DNA of 64,000 nucleotides from Deinococcus radiotolerans (GTDB taxonomy: Bacteria > Deinococcota > Deinococci > Deinococcales > Deinococcaceae). Below, piece by piece: positions 9,561-22,069 of the stretch (within the stretch, counting starts at the first letter, position 1; each line of letters opens with the position of its first letter). The notes beneath the pieces are model-generated. The model made no database searches and was not told the DNA's origin. It worked only from the letters and a program-made list of their open reading frames with translations. The position numbers were made by a program, and so were the translations under genes. Location of the stretch: the NCBI RefSeq assembly GCF_014647435.1, contig NZ_BMPE01000001.1, forward strand, positions 1,054,001-1,118,000, read 5' to 3'.

Positions 9561-9635
9561 TGGTGGGCGGTATAGGATTTGAACCTACGACCCTTCGCGT
9601 GTGAAGCGAATGCTCTACCGCTGAGCTAACCGCCC
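9561..9635 (-). tRNA. tRNA-Val (anticodon CAC)
   Basis: A complete cloverleaf read on the minus strand. The 7-bp acceptor stem pairs GGGCGGT with ACCGCCC, the D arm has TTAGCTCAGCGGTAGAGC, the anticodon stem TTCGC/GCGAA encloses loop TTCACAC (anticodon CAC, GTG codons), and the T arm carries GGTTCAAATCC. The discriminator is A and the CCA end is encoded (9561-9563). It follows tRNA-Ile2 after only 4 nt and shares its promoter and terminator. Confidence 0.95.
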
Positions 9636-9639
9636 GTGT

Positions 9640-9715
<76 letters not shown>

Positions 9716-9730
9716 TCAGAGCTTTATGGC

Positions 9731-9748
9731 CGCCCTGCATTCAGGGCG
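9731..9748 (-). repeat. Hairpin in the tRNA operon leader
   Basis: CGCCCTG and CAGGGCG form a perfect 7-bp stem with a 4-nt loop, between the -10 box and the first tRNA. It may be a processing signal in the precursor. Confidence 0.55.
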
Positions 9749-9754
9749 AGGGGA

Positions 9755-9783
9755 AGTGTACCAACGGCCCGGCGGGTTGTCAA
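9755..9783 (-). promoter_or_regulatory. Sigma-70-type promoter of the tRNA operon
   Basis: On the minus strand TTGACA (9783-9778), a 17-nt spacer and TACACT (9760-9755) form a near-consensus promoter. It lies about 40 nt upstream of tRNA-Ile2. Confidence 0.85.
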
Positions 9784-9852
9784 ACCCTCGTGGGCGCCGT
9801 TGCCTGAGTGTTGGCGGCGACCCGAGCGGTCCGGGCGGGTAGAGTGCGGGGC

Positions 9853-11241
9853 ATGCGTGTCGTGCATGTGGCGTCCGAGGTGTTTCCGTTCTCGCGGTCC
9901 GGCGGGCTGGGTGATGTGCTGGGGGCGCTGCCCGCGCAGCAGGCCCGGCTGGGCGCGCAGGTGACGGTGGTGTCCCCGTGGTACGCGGACATCACGCAGG
10001 CGGTGCGGGAGGTGTGGCGTGGTCCGCTGGAGGTGCCGGGTTCGGTGCCGCTGACGGACGTGCGGGTGGGGGCGTTCACGGAGGGCGGCGTGCAGTTCCT
10101 GTTCGTGGGGCTGGACGCGTTTGACCGTCCGGGGTTGTACTTCCCGGATGACGTGTGGCGCTTCACGCAGTTCGGGCGGGCGGTGCTGCCCGCGCTGGAG
10201 CAGGTGGGGGTGGTGCCGGACGTGCTGCACGGGCATGACTGGCAGGCGGGTCTGGTGGTGGCGCGGGCGCGGCTGGCGGGCCTGCGGGCGGTATTCAGCG
10301 TGCATAACCTTCAGTACCAGGGGCGCTGGAACCTGATGGACGGGGTGGGCTGGACGGGCCTGCCGGACGGGGTGTTCACGGCTGAGGGCCTGGAGTTCCA
10401 CGGGGACGTGAACCTGATGAAGGCGGGGCTGGTGTTCGCGTCGCAGGTCACGACGGTCAGTCCGACGTACGCGCAGGAGATCACCACGCCGGAGTACGGG
10501 GAGGGTCTGGATGGCCTTCTGATCCGCCTGACGCATGAGGGGCGTCTGAGTGGCATCCTGAACGGCCTGGATCAGGAGCGCTGGGATCCGCGGACGGACG
10601 CGGACATCACGCCGTTCGGGCAGCTGGCGGGCAAGGCGGCGTGCGGGGCGGCGCTGCGGGCCGAGTTCGGGCTGGATGACGCGCCCATCCTGGCGACCGT
10701 CAGTCGCCTCGCGGAGCAGAAGGGCATGGACCTGCTGATCGCGGCGCTGCCCGAACTGACGCGGGCGTGGAATGTGGTGGTGCTGGGCGGCGGTGATCCG
10801 CGCCTGGAGGCGGGGCTGCGCGAGTGGGACGCGCACCCGCGCGTGGCGTTCGCGCAGGGCATGAATGAGCCGCTGGCGCACCGCATCTACGCGGGAGCGG
10901 ACGCGTTTGCGATGCCCAGCCGCTTTGAGCCGTGCGGCCTGTCGCAGATGATCGCCATGCGGTACGGGACGCTGCCGGTGGTGCGTGAGACGGGTGGGCT
11001 GGTGGACACCGTGCCGCACGAGGTGGGGTTCCGCTTTGCCGGAGCGACCCCGGAAGCTCTGGCGGACGCGTGCGCGGCGGCGAGGTTGACTTTCGATGAC
11101 CACGCGGAGTGGGCAGCGCGCGCGCAGGAGGCCATGAGTCTGGATTTCAGCTGGGACGGCCCGACCCGGGAGTACCTGGGCCTGTATGCTCGGGTCCTGA
11201 GTGGGCCGCTGCGGCCCCTGGTAGGCCTGGAGCGGGCGTGA
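9853..11241 (+). CDS. glgA: Glycogen synthase (ADP-glucose type)
   Basis: A 462-residue GT5 glycosyltransferase that transfers glucose from ADP-glucose to growing alpha-1,4-glucan. The N-terminus MRVVHVASEVFPFSRSGGLGDV holds the substrate loop, with SGGLGD in place of the common KTGGLGD. LHGHDWQAGLV and HNLQYQG follow. The C-terminal half has SRLAEQKGMDL and the catalytic FEPCGLSQMIAMRYGTLPVVRETGGL block. ATG 9853 is chosen because of a TAGAGT box at 9840-9845, 7 nt upstream (leaderless). The frame continues further upstream without homology. It overlaps the next gene by 4 nt (GTGA). Together with glgP (15.7 kb) it points to glycogen metabolism. Confidence 0.95.
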   Translation: MRVVHVASEVFPFSRSGGLGDVLGALPAQQARLGAQVTVVSPWYADITQAVREVWRGPLEVPGSVPLTDVRVGAFTEGGVQFLFVGLDAFDRPGLYFPDDVWRFTQFGRAVLPALEQVGVVPDVLHGHDWQAGLVVARARLAGLRAVFSVHNLQYQGRWNLMDGVGWTGLPDGVFTAEGLEFHGDVNLMKAGLVFASQVTTVSPTYAQEITTPEYGEGLDGLLIRLTHEGRLSGILNGLDQERWDPRTDADITPFGQLAGKAACGAALRAEFGLDDAPILATVSRLAEQKGMDLLIAALPELTRAWNVVVLGGGDPRLEAGLREWDAHPRVAFAQGMNEPLAHRIYAGADAFAMPSRFEPCGLSQMIAMRYGTLPVVRETGGLVDTVPHEVGFRFAGATPEALADACAAARLTFDDHAEWAARAQEAMSLDFSWDGPTREYLGLYARVLSGPLRPLVGLERA

Positions 11242-12095
11242 CCGCGCCACAGGAGAGGACCGTGCACGTCGAGCGGCTGTCCGGGGAGGGCCTGACCACC
11301 GCGCTGGCCGCGCTGTATGACGCCCCGCAGGAGGCGGTCGCGTGGATGGCGGACGTGTGCACGGCGGCGTGGGTGGCCTTTGAGGTGCAGCCCGGCGACG
11401 ATGGCCCGCGCGAGGTGGTCCTGGGCGCGGCTGGGACGCGGCCCAGCCCGGCGCACGGGGCGGAACTGCTGGGCGGCGTGTTCAGCGGGCCGCTGCGGGA
11501 TGAGGCGGCGCTGGCGCTGGCGGACGCCGCACGTGCCGAGGTGGGCCGCGCGTACGTGTTCGCGGACGGGCACCTGTTCCCGCCGGAGCCGTTCCTGACG
11601 CTCGGCTGGCGTGAGACGGGCGCGTACCGCCGCCTGGAGGGCCGCGTGCCCTACCGGCACGTGACGCCGCCGGACGGCGTGACCCTGCGCACGCTGGCGG
11701 ACACGCCCCACGCGGCGCGGCTGGAGGCGCTGCGCACGTACGAGGACCGCATCGGGCATCACGCGGTGCATGAGGACGCCGCGCGGGACGGCGCGGGGGA
11801 TTTCGACGCGCACATTAGCGTGATGGCCCTGGATGACCAGGGCCGCGGGGTGGGCGTGTGCCGCGCCGCCATCGAGGACGGGCAGGGCCGCGTGGACGCG
11901 CCGGGCGTGCATCCGTTGTGGCGCCATTCGTCGCTGCGCTCGGCGCTGCTGAACGAGGTGAACACGCACCTGCGCGCGCGGGGCGTGACGCAGCTGAGCA
12001 TGGATTCCTGGGGGGACACGCCCGAGGAGCTCGCGCACGACCTGAAGTGGGGTCTGCACGTCATGGATGAGACGCCGCTGCTCAGCTCTCCTTAA
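11238..12095 (+). CDS. GNAT-like acetyltransferase (putative)
   Basis: A 285-residue protein starting at GTG 11238, which overlaps the glgA stop as GTGA, so it is translationally coupled to glgA. The C-terminal half (about 150-280) looks like a GNAT fold: a central strand with HISVMALDDQGRGVGVC, then PGVHPLWRHSSLRSALLNEV and a helix-strand with RGVTQLSMDSWGDTPEE. The N-terminal half is not recognised and may be a second, degenerate GNAT-like module. The substrate is unknown, and the link to glycogen is positional only. Confidence 0.65.
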   Translation: MTAPQERTVHVERLSGEGLTTALAALYDAPQEAVAWMADVCTAAWVAFEVQPGDDGPREVVLGAAGTRPSPAHGAELLGGVFSGPLRDEAALALADAARAEVGRAYVFADGHLFPPEPFLTLGWRETGAYRRLEGRVPYRHVTPPDGVTLRTLADTPHAARLEALRTYEDRIGHHAVHEDAARDGAGDFDAHISVMALDDQGRGVGVCRAAIEDGQGRVDAPGVHPLWRHSSLRSALLNEVNTHLRARGVTQLSMDSWGDTPEELAHDLKWGLHVMDETPLLSSP

Positions 12096-12186
12096 GGGGG
12101 TTCGGAGAGTTCGGGAGGTAGGCGCAGCCCTCTTCTCCTGTGGCGCACGCTCCACGTCTCACACCCCCTGAGGTACCATCGGGGGT

Positions 12187-12957
12187 GTGAATCTCGCGGT
12201 TGTGCTTGTGTCCCCCAAAACTCCGGGCAATATCGGGTCGGCGGCGCGCGCCATGCTAAACATGGGCGCGCGGGACCTGCGGCTGGTCGCGCCGCGCTGC
12301 GATCACCTGGATTCCGGCGCGGTGGCCATGGCGGTGCACGCCGCGGATCTGCTGCGTGGGGCGAAGGTGTACCCGACGCTGCGTGAGGCGCTGGCCGACC
12401 GGGACCTGAGCGTGGGCACCACGGCGCGCCTGCGGGCGGATCTGGCCCCGCCGCAGCATCCGGCGTACGTTCGCCCGCTGGTGCGCGCGGCGGCCGCGCC
12501 CGCGCTGGTGTTCGGGCCGGAGGAGACGGGGCTGATCAACAGTGACCTGGAGCAGTGTCAGGTGGCGGTGCGCATCCCGACCGGGGATTACGCGAGCTTG
12601 AACCTCGCGCAGGCGGTGCTGCTGGTGTGCTACGAGTTCCTGCAGGGGCAGGAGGATCTGCCCGAGCGGCAGCGCAAGACGGCCACGCGTGAGGAGATGG
12701 AGGCCCTGTACGGGCACCTGCGCGAGACGATGACCCTGATCGGGTACACGGACGCGGTGCGCGCGCGGCACACGCTGCGGCTGTGGCGGGCGGTGCTGGA
12801 CCGCGCGCTGATGAGCAGCGCCGAGAGCCGCCTGTTCCGCGGCCTGCTGCGGCAGGTGCAGTGGAAGGTCGACGACGCCGCGGCGCGCGGCACGACCGAA
12901 CCCAGGACCGCTCCGGTGGCGGGCGCACCGGCGGGCGACGAACAACTCGAAGACTGA
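12187..12957 (+). CDS. trmJ: tRNA 2'-O-methyltransferase of the TrmJ/SpoU family
   Basis: A 256-residue SPOUT methyltransferase. SPKTPGNIGSAARAMLNMG forms the N-terminal motif 1, FGPEETGLINSDLEQC is motif 2 and PTGDYASLNLAQAV is motif 3, the knotted SAM-binding region. A C-terminal helical extension (about residues 160-256) is the typical TrmJ dimer/tRNA-binding tail. The enzyme is expected to 2'-O-methylate position 32 of tRNAs. The GTG start at 12187 is supported by a TACCAT box at 12174-12179, 7 nt upstream. It stands alone between the glgA pair and an orphan kinase. Confidence 0.9.
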   Translation: MNLAVVLVSPKTPGNIGSAARAMLNMGARDLRLVAPRCDHLDSGAVAMAVHAADLLRGAKVYPTLREALADRDLSVGTTARLRADLAPPQHPAYVRPLVRAAAAPALVFGPEETGLINSDLEQCQVAVRIPTGDYASLNLAQAVLLVCYEFLQGQEDLPERQRKTATREEMEALYGHLRETMTLIGYTDAVRARHTLRLWRAVLDRALMSSAESRLFRGLLRQVQWKVDDAAARGTTEPRTAPVAGAPAGDEQLED

Positions 12958-13036
12958 GGTGCGTGGTCCCGCTGGTCGCACCGCCTTCTGCCCGCGCGGG
13001 ACGGGCGGCCCGGCCCCCCGGGCCTAGACTGGGGGC

Positions 13037-14815
13037 ATGACGGACGCTCCTGCGCCGCGCCAGCCCACTCCTGACGCCCTGACCCCCGACCTCTCCCCCG
13101 CCCCGGACGCGCTGGAGGACACCCCGGTGCGGGGGCGCGGGCCGCGCAGTTTCCGCCTGTCGGACCGCGTGCGGGTCGTGCGCAACGTGCTACCGCCGCT
13201 GATCGTGCTGGTGGTCGGGGTGGTGGAGTTCCTGATCTCGCTGCTGCGCAGTCCCACGCAGGAACTCTGGGCGCACCTGCTGTTCTACGGACTGGTGGGG
13301 CCGGCCGTGACGTACTTCAGCGTGGAATGGATCGCGGAGGGCACCCGCGCGCGTGAGCGGGCCGAACGGCAGCTGCTGGACCTGTACGGTGAGCTGCGGG
13401 TGTCGCACGCGCGGCTAGGCGCGGTGCAGGAACTCATGCGCGACCTGTCGGACGCGGCGGACATGGGCGCGGTACTGGACGTCGCGGCGCGCGGCGCGGT
13501 CCGCGTGACGGGCGCGCAGCGGGCCACGCTGACCGTACCGGGCGGCCTGAGTGGCACAGCCCGCGCCGACGGGGCTGAACCGGCGGGGCCGCTGCACCCG
13601 CTGAAGGTGCCGGTGCCGGGCGGCGGGGCGCTGGCGCTGCACTTTCAGGAGGCTCCCCCGGCGGACGCGGAGGCCCTGGCGCAGGCGCTGGCAGCGGAGG
13701 TGGCGCGCGGCGTGGAGGCGGTGCGGCAGCGGACGCTGGACCTGATGACGCTGTACTCGGTGGATCAGAGCATCCGCGCGGAGCGGAACATGCGCCGCCT
13801 GCTGGGCCGCGTGACGCACGCCATGGCGGGCCGCGTGGGCGCGGGCGCGCGCGCGGTGGTCCTGAGTGACCAGGACGGCGTGCTGCGCCTGGAGTACGCG
13901 CAGGACGCGCACGGCGAGCGGCGAGGCGGGGTCGCCCCGGCGTTCGCGCAGCGGGTCGCGCAGGCCGAGGCGCCCCTGAAGGCCGCGGAAGCAGAGGCCG
14001 GGGAGGTCTTCCCGGAGGCGCGCAGCGTGCTGGGCCTGCCCATGCGGGACGAGGAGGGCCTGGTGGGCGTGCTGCTGCTGGGCGACCCGGACCCGAACGC
14101 CTTCGATGACGCGCGGGTGTCGCTGCTGGGCCTGATGGCGGGTCAGGCAACACTGGCGGTCCGCAACGCGCGGGCGTACCTGTACTCGGAGGAACTGGCG
14201 ATCAGTGACGAGCGCGCCCGCATTGCCCGGGAAATCCACGACGGGGTGGCGCAGTCCCTGGCCTTCGCGGCGCTGAAGCTGGACCTCGTGGCCCGCCAGC
14301 TGCACTCGGACCCCGCGAAGGCCGAGGCGGAGGTGCGCGCCGCGACGACGCTACTGCGCGAGCAGATCCGCGAGGTGCGCCGCTCGATCTTCGCGCTGCG
14401 CCCCATTGACCTGGAACGCTACGGCCTGCTGGAGACCGTGCGGCGGTACGTGCTGGATTTCGGCGAGCAGAACAACCTGCGCGTGAACCTGAACGTCAGT
14501 GGGGACGTGCACCTCGCACCGGGGGACGAGGCGGTCGTGTTCCGCATCCTGCAGGAGAGCCTGAACAACGTCGCCAAGCACGCCCGCGCGCAGGAGGTCA
14601 AGGTGACGCTGCACGGCGCGGAGCAGGTGACGCTGCGTGTGCAGGACGACGGCGCGGGCTTCGACCCGGAAACCATCACGGGCCGCGTGAGCAGCGCGGG
14701 CGGCCTGGGCCTCCTGCAGATGCGTGAACGGATCGAGGCGCGCGGCGGGCTGTACCGCGTGCTGTCCAGTCCGGGGCACGGCACGCTGGTCGAGGCGGAA
14801 CTCCCGCAGGGCTGA
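13037..14815 (+). CDS. GAF-containing sensor histidine kinase (NarX/DegS type), orphan
   Basis: A 592-residue kinase. Two hydrophobic segments (about residues 51-70 and 80-98) form a short membrane anchor, followed by a coiled linker, two GAF-like regions (about 130-225 and 240-380), a HisKA_3 box with H401 (RIAREIHDGVAQSLAF), and a HATPase with VFRILQESLNNVAKHARA and DDGAGFD ending GGLGLLQMRERIEARGG. Start ATG 13037 has a TAGACT box at 13025-13030, 6 nt upstream. No response regulator is adjacent; the LuxR-type regulator at 1229 already has its own kinase. Its partner is probably elsewhere on the chromosome. Confidence 0.9.
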   Translation: MTDAPAPRQPTPDALTPDLSPAPDALEDTPVRGRGPRSFRLSDRVRVVRNVLPPLIVLVVGVVEFLISLLRSPTQELWAHLLFYGLVGPAVTYFSVEWIAEGTRARERAERQLLDLYGELRVSHARLGAVQELMRDLSDAADMGAVLDVAARGAVRVTGAQRATLTVPGGLSGTARADGAEPAGPLHPLKVPVPGGGALALHFQEAPPADAEALAQALAAEVARGVEAVRQRTLDLMTLYSVDQSIRAERNMRRLLGRVTHAMAGRVGAGARAVVLSDQDGVLRLEYAQDAHGERRGGVAPAFAQRVAQAEAPLKAAEAEAGEVFPEARSVLGLPMRDEEGLVGVLLLGDPDPNAFDDARVSLLGLMAGQATLAVRNARAYLYSEELAISDERARIAREIHDGVAQSLAFAALKLDLVARQLHSDPAKAEAEVRAATTLLREQIREVRRSIFALRPIDLERYGLLETVRRYVLDFGEQNNLRVNLNVSGDVHLAPGDEAVVFRILQESLNNVAKHARAQEVKVTLHGAEQVTLRVQDDGAGFDPETITGRVSSAGGLGLLQMRERIEARGGLYRVLSSPGHGTLVEAELPQG

Positions 14816-15148
14816 CCGGTCAAGGGCACGTGCCGCGGTCAGCGCATGGATCAGCAGGTCTGCTGGATGAATTCCAGCATGGAGTAGCTGCTCCGCTGTG
14901 CAGCTCTGCTCCTTGCGCGCCGACCGGGCCGGAGTTTTCGGTCCTGGCGGTCACCTGGCCGTGCACCTGCCTGCCCTAGTGCGCGCAGCGACGCAACAGG
15001 GCGTTCACGTAAGTCACGACGACAGGGGCCGAGGTCAGCCGGGCCACCCTGCCGTGCAGCCTCCCGGATGGAGCGGCAGGTACGGCTCGACGGGCTGCGC
15101 GCCTGGGCTCCGTATCAGACGGCTGCACGGGGCTCATTCCGGGGTAGG
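14816..15148. other. Intergenic gap, no recognised feature
   Basis: About 330 nt between the orphan kinase and a convergent hypothetical gene. Short open frames on both strands show no resemblance to known proteins. No terminator with a T-run is evident. Confidence 0.5.
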
Positions 15149-15625
15149 TCAGCCGGGCAGCGCGGCGCGGATCTTCGTTTCCATGCCTTTCAGGACGCTG
15201 GGGTGGCGCAGGGCGTTCACCAGGGCGCGGGTGGCGTGGTGTTCGCTGCCGCCCAGGGCGCCCTGAAGGTGGTCCTGGATGGCGGGGTGCAGGTGCCCGC
15301 GGGGCCACAGCAGGTCGCGCAGCAGGTCGGCGGCGGGCAGGTGCGTGACGGCGCCGTCGCCGCTGCGGGTCAGGCGGAGGGTGGCGTGGCCGTGCGCGTC
15401 GCAGGTCAGGGTGGCGTGGACGGGGTGCCCGGCGTGGCGGGTGACGTGTTCCAGGGTCTGCTGGAAGGCCTTCACGAGGTTCAGGGCGAGGCTGCGGCCC
15501 AGCAGGGTCAGGCGTTCGGGGTCGTGGGTGGTGACGCGCAGGGTGTGCGTGAGTTGCCGGGCGAGGCGGTCGCCTTCGGTCATCAGGGCGGCGTGGGGGT
15601 CAGGGGCGGCGGGGTCGGGCGTCAT
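15149..15625 (-). CDS. Hypothetical protein
   Basis: A 158-residue protein I do not recognise. It starts MTPDPAAPDPHAALMTEGDR at ATG 15625, which has a GGAG ribosome site 5 nt upstream in a GGAGACCC context like that of the LuxR-type regulator gene. It is His- and Ala-rich, without a signal peptide or membrane helix, and has a strand-rich middle (VHATLTCDAHGHATLRLT). It is divergent from glgP, whose promoter lies about 95 nt away. A longer in-frame start exists but would overlap the glgP promoter. Confidence 0.65.
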   Translation of the reverse strand: MTPDPAAPDPHAALMTEGDRLARQLTHTLRVTTHDPERLTLLGRSLALNLVKAFQQTLEHVTRHAGHPVHATLTCDAHGHATLRLTRSGDGAVTHLPAADLLRDLLWPRGHLHPAIQDHLQGALGGSEHHATRALVNALRHPSVLKGMETKIRAALPG

Positions 15626-15731
15626 GGGTCTCCGGGGGGTGGACTGTCTGGACAGGTAGGCCGTGGCGGGGTGGGGGCGGCGGGAACCGATGAAGGCAGG
15701 GTTTGAGCGGCTTAGTGTAAGCTCATCGGGT

Positions 15732-18248
<2,517 letters not shown>

Positions 18249-18268
18249 ACCCCTCCTGACCTTCGTTT

Positions 18269-18296
18269 CCCCCTCCCCGACCGGGAGGGGGTTTTT
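18269..18296 (+). terminator. Rho-independent terminator after glgP
   Basis: A 9-bp stem pairs CCCCCTCCC (18269-18277) with GGGAGGGGG (18283-18291), with a 5-nt loop and TTTTT directly after. Confidence 0.9.
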
Positions 18297-18360
18297 CGCT
18301 GTCTGCACGCTCCCTGACGCGGTGACAGCCCCGCCGCAGCGGCGCCCGGTACGCTCAGGC

Positions 18361-18735
18361 ATGAGCGAGCAACTGGAGCGTGGGAAACGCAAACGCGCGC
18401 AGGTCATGGGGCAGGAGTACGTGGACCGGGCGTTCAGTGGGGATCCCGAAGCGTTCGGCGCGGACTACCAGCGCTTTCTCACCGAGTACGCCTGGGGCGC
18501 CGCGTGGGGCCGCGGAAACCTAACCGACCGGGAGCGGCACATGGTCACGCTGGGCATCCTGGCCGCGCTGGGCCGCGAGCGGGAGTTCGAGGGGCACGTC
18601 CGCGCCACCCGCAACACCGGCGTGAGCGAACGGGACCTGAGCGACGTGCTGCATCAGGTGGCGATCTACGCGGGCGTCCCGGCGGGCCTGAGCGGATTCA
18701 CCATTGCCAGGCGGGTGCTGGAGGAGCGGGACTAA
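18361..18735 (+). CDS. Carboxymuconolactone decarboxylase family protein (PcaC-like)
   Basis: A 124-residue CMD-family protein. It matches PcaC, which converts 4-carboxymuconolactone to 3-oxoadipate enol-lactone in aromatic catabolism: YQRFLTEYAWGAAWGRGNL, RHMVTLGILAALGRE, then EFEGHVRATRNTGVSERDL and the BVAIYAGVPAG-like end. No CxxC motif is present, so it is not of the AhpD peroxidase type. ATG 18361 has a TACGCT box at 18350-18355, 5 nt upstream. No other protocatechuate-pathway gene is nearby, so the physiological role is open. Confidence 0.85.
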   Translation: MSEQLERGKRKRAQVMGQEYVDRAFSGDPEAFGADYQRFLTEYAWGAAWGRGNLTDRERHMVTLGILAALGREREFEGHVRATRNTGVSERDLSDVLHQVAIYAGVPAGLSGFTIARRVLEERD

Positions 18736-18797
18736 GCATTCCGGCGGAGCAGACACCCGCGCCCGCCACACCCGCGGGGAGTGCTCTAATGCCCGCC

Positions 18798-18935
18798 ATG
18801 TCCTGCGTTCTGCCCCGCCCTGTCCTCCGGCTGCCGGCTGCGGCGTTCACCTGCCGGCACCGCGCCGGCGCGTGGACGCCCCGCCGGGGACCCGTCCAGT
18901 GTCCGCTCGTCTCTGCCCGGGTTGAACGGCGTTGA
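18798..18935 (+). CDS. Possible leader mini-ORF coupled to the EamA gene
   Basis: A 45-codon open frame starting MSCVLPRPVLRLPAAAFT. It has a TCTAAT box at 18785-18790, 7 nt before its ATG, the same geometry as the leaderless genes here. Its TGA overlaps the TTG start of the EamA gene as TTGA. It could be a coupled leader peptide. No homology is recognised and coding status is uncertain. Confidence 0.4.
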   Translation: MSCVLPRPVLRLPAAAFTCRHRAGAWTPRRGPVQCPLVSARVERR

Positions 18936-19828
18936 CCAGCACCGCACCCGCAGGCCGGTTCAGCCTGCCGCCCGTGCCGTCCCTGCTGCTGGCCATGCTG
19001 AGCATTCAGGGTGGCGCGGCCTTCGCGAAGACGCTGTTTCCCACGCTGGGCCCGGCCGGGACGACCACGGTCCGCGTGGCGCTGGCCGCGGCGCTGCTGA
19101 TGCTGGTGTTCCGCCCCGCCCTGCACCGCCTGACGTGGGTGCAGTGGCGCGCGATCCTGCCGTACGGCGCGGCGCTGGGCCTGATGAACCTCGCGTTCTA
19201 CGAGTCGCTGCGGCTGCTGCCGCTGGGGCTGGCGGTCACGCTGGAGTTCGTGGGGCCGCTGCTGCTGTCACTGGCGCTGTCGCGTCGCCCGCTGGACGTG
19301 GCGTGGGTGGCGCTGGCCGGGCTGGGCATCGTGCTCATCTCGCCCCTCGGCAGCGGCGGGGCCACGAACGCACCGGTCATGGGGATCGTGCTGGCGCTCG
19401 TGGCGGGCGGCATGTGGGCGCTGTACATCCTGGCGGGGGGCGCAGTGGGCCGGCGGGTGCCCGGGACGACCGGTGTGGTCGCGGGCATGCTGGTGGCCGC
19501 GCTGGTGACCGTGCCCTTTGGGGTGATTCAGGCGGGTCCGGCCCTCCTGGCGCCGCACGCGTTGCTGCTGGGGCTGGGCGTGGCGGTGCTGTCGAGCGCC
19601 CTGCCGTACACCCTGGAGATGCGGGCCCTGCGCGCCATTCCCGCCCGGATCTTCGGGGTGATGATGAGCGTCGAGCCGGCCCTAGCGGCCCTGAGCGGCC
19701 TGCTGTTCCTGGGCGAGCGCCTGAGTGCCGTGCAGTGGGCCGCGATGGCCTGCGTGATCGCCGCCAGTGCGGGCATCAACCTGACCGGCCGGGCCAGCGC
19801 GCACAGCGAACCTGAGCCCGTGAACTAG
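18932..19828 (+). CDS. EamA family transporter (RhtA-like drug/metabolite exporter)
   Basis: A 298-residue inner-membrane protein with about ten hydrophobic helices in two homologous EamA halves. The first half includes GGAAFAKTLFPTLGPAGTT and the second SSALPYTLEMRALR followed by GVMMSVEPALAALSGLLFLGE, the pattern of RhtA/YddG amino-acid exporters. The first available start is TTG 18932, because an in-frame TGA lies 9 nt upstream. That TTG overlaps the stop of a 45-codon open frame, so translation may be coupled. The substrate is probably amino acids (threonine/homoserine) by family, not shown by the sequence. Confidence 0.85.
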   Translation: MTSTAPAGRFSLPPVPSLLLAMLSIQGGAAFAKTLFPTLGPAGTTTVRVALAAALLMLVFRPALHRLTWVQWRAILPYGAALGLMNLAFYESLRLLPLGLAVTLEFVGPLLLSLALSRRPLDVAWVALAGLGIVLISPLGSGGATNAPVMGIVLALVAGGMWALYILAGGAVGRRVPGTTGVVAGMLVAALVTVPFGVIQAGPALLAPHALLLGLGVAVLSSALPYTLEMRALRAIPARIFGVMMSVEPALAALSGLLFLGERLSAVQWAAMACVIAASAGINLTGRASAHSEPEPVN

Positions 19829-19839
19829 GGGAACAGGCG

Positions 19840-19872
19840 CAGGCCCGCCAACGGGGACGCTGCGCGGGCCTG
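19840..19872. terminator. Hairpin between convergent EamA and ABC genes
   Basis: CAGGCCCGC (19840-19848) pairs with GCGGGCCTG (19864-19872). It sits between two convergent stop codons and has no T-run, so it may act as a bidirectional or weak terminator. Confidence 0.5.
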
Positions 19873-19904
19873 TCTGACGTGCGGCGGATCTGCCCGCCGC
19901 GTCC

Positions 19905-21479
<1,575 letters not shown>

Positions 21480-21553
21480 AACATTCAGTCTAGCCTTCAC
21501 GGGCTCGTCTGGACAGACCCTGCGGGGGCGGCGCAAACCGCTAGGCTGTGCGC

Positions 21554-22030
21554 ATGCGGCAGCCCATCACGGCCCTGATGCGCACCCCAGCCGAGGCGCA
21601 CGACCTTGCCCTGAGCTGGGCCCGGGCGGACCTGCCGTTCTTCGCAGCGGGCGCGTGTCACGTGCTGGCGTTCGCGTTCCTGGAGCGGTACCCGCGCTCG
21701 GGGTTCTGGCCCCGCTTCATCCGGCCCGCGCCGGGCTTCCGGGGGGCGCACGTGTACGTCACGGACGGGCAGCTGGCCTTTGACGCCCAGGGGTTCGTAT
21801 CAGAGGCCGAGCTGCTGCGGCTACATACGCTAGCCCTGCGGTCGATGCAGCCCGGCTGGCAGGGGGAGGTTCAGGAGATCAGCGTGCCACTGGCCGAGTT
21901 CTGCGCGGGCCAGCAGCACCGGCCGCCCTGGGCTTACCCGGGGGACGTGTGGGCACGGGCCCAGCGGTACCTGAGGACCTTTCCCGATCCGACGACCGTG
22001 ACAGCCGATTCACTGGCGCCGCCTCACTGA
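21554..22030 (+). CDS. Hypothetical protein
   Basis: A 158-residue protein of unknown family, starting [20 protein letters not shown] at ATG 21554. A TAGGCT box at 21542-21547, 6 nt upstream, supports expression as a leaderless transcript. It is Trp- and Arg-rich in the middle ([31 protein letters not shown]) and lacks membrane or signal segments. It is divergent from the ABC ATPase, with 74 nt between their starts. No function is suggested. Confidence 0.7.
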   Translation: MRQPITALMRTPAEAHDLALSWARADLPFFAAGACHVLAFAFLERYPRSGFWPRFIRPAPGFRGAHVYVTDGQLAFDAQGFVSEAELLRLHTLALRSMQPGWQGEVQEISVPLAEFCAGQQHRPPWAYPGDVWARAQRYLRTFPDPTTVTADSLAPPH

Positions 22031-22069
22031 CCTGGGTAGCGGCCGGCGGCCACCACGGTCCCCTTCCGG

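Noticed and set aside
14898..15308. Short frames between the orphan kinase and the hypothetical gene
   Set aside because: Arg/Pro-rich low complexity with no start signals.
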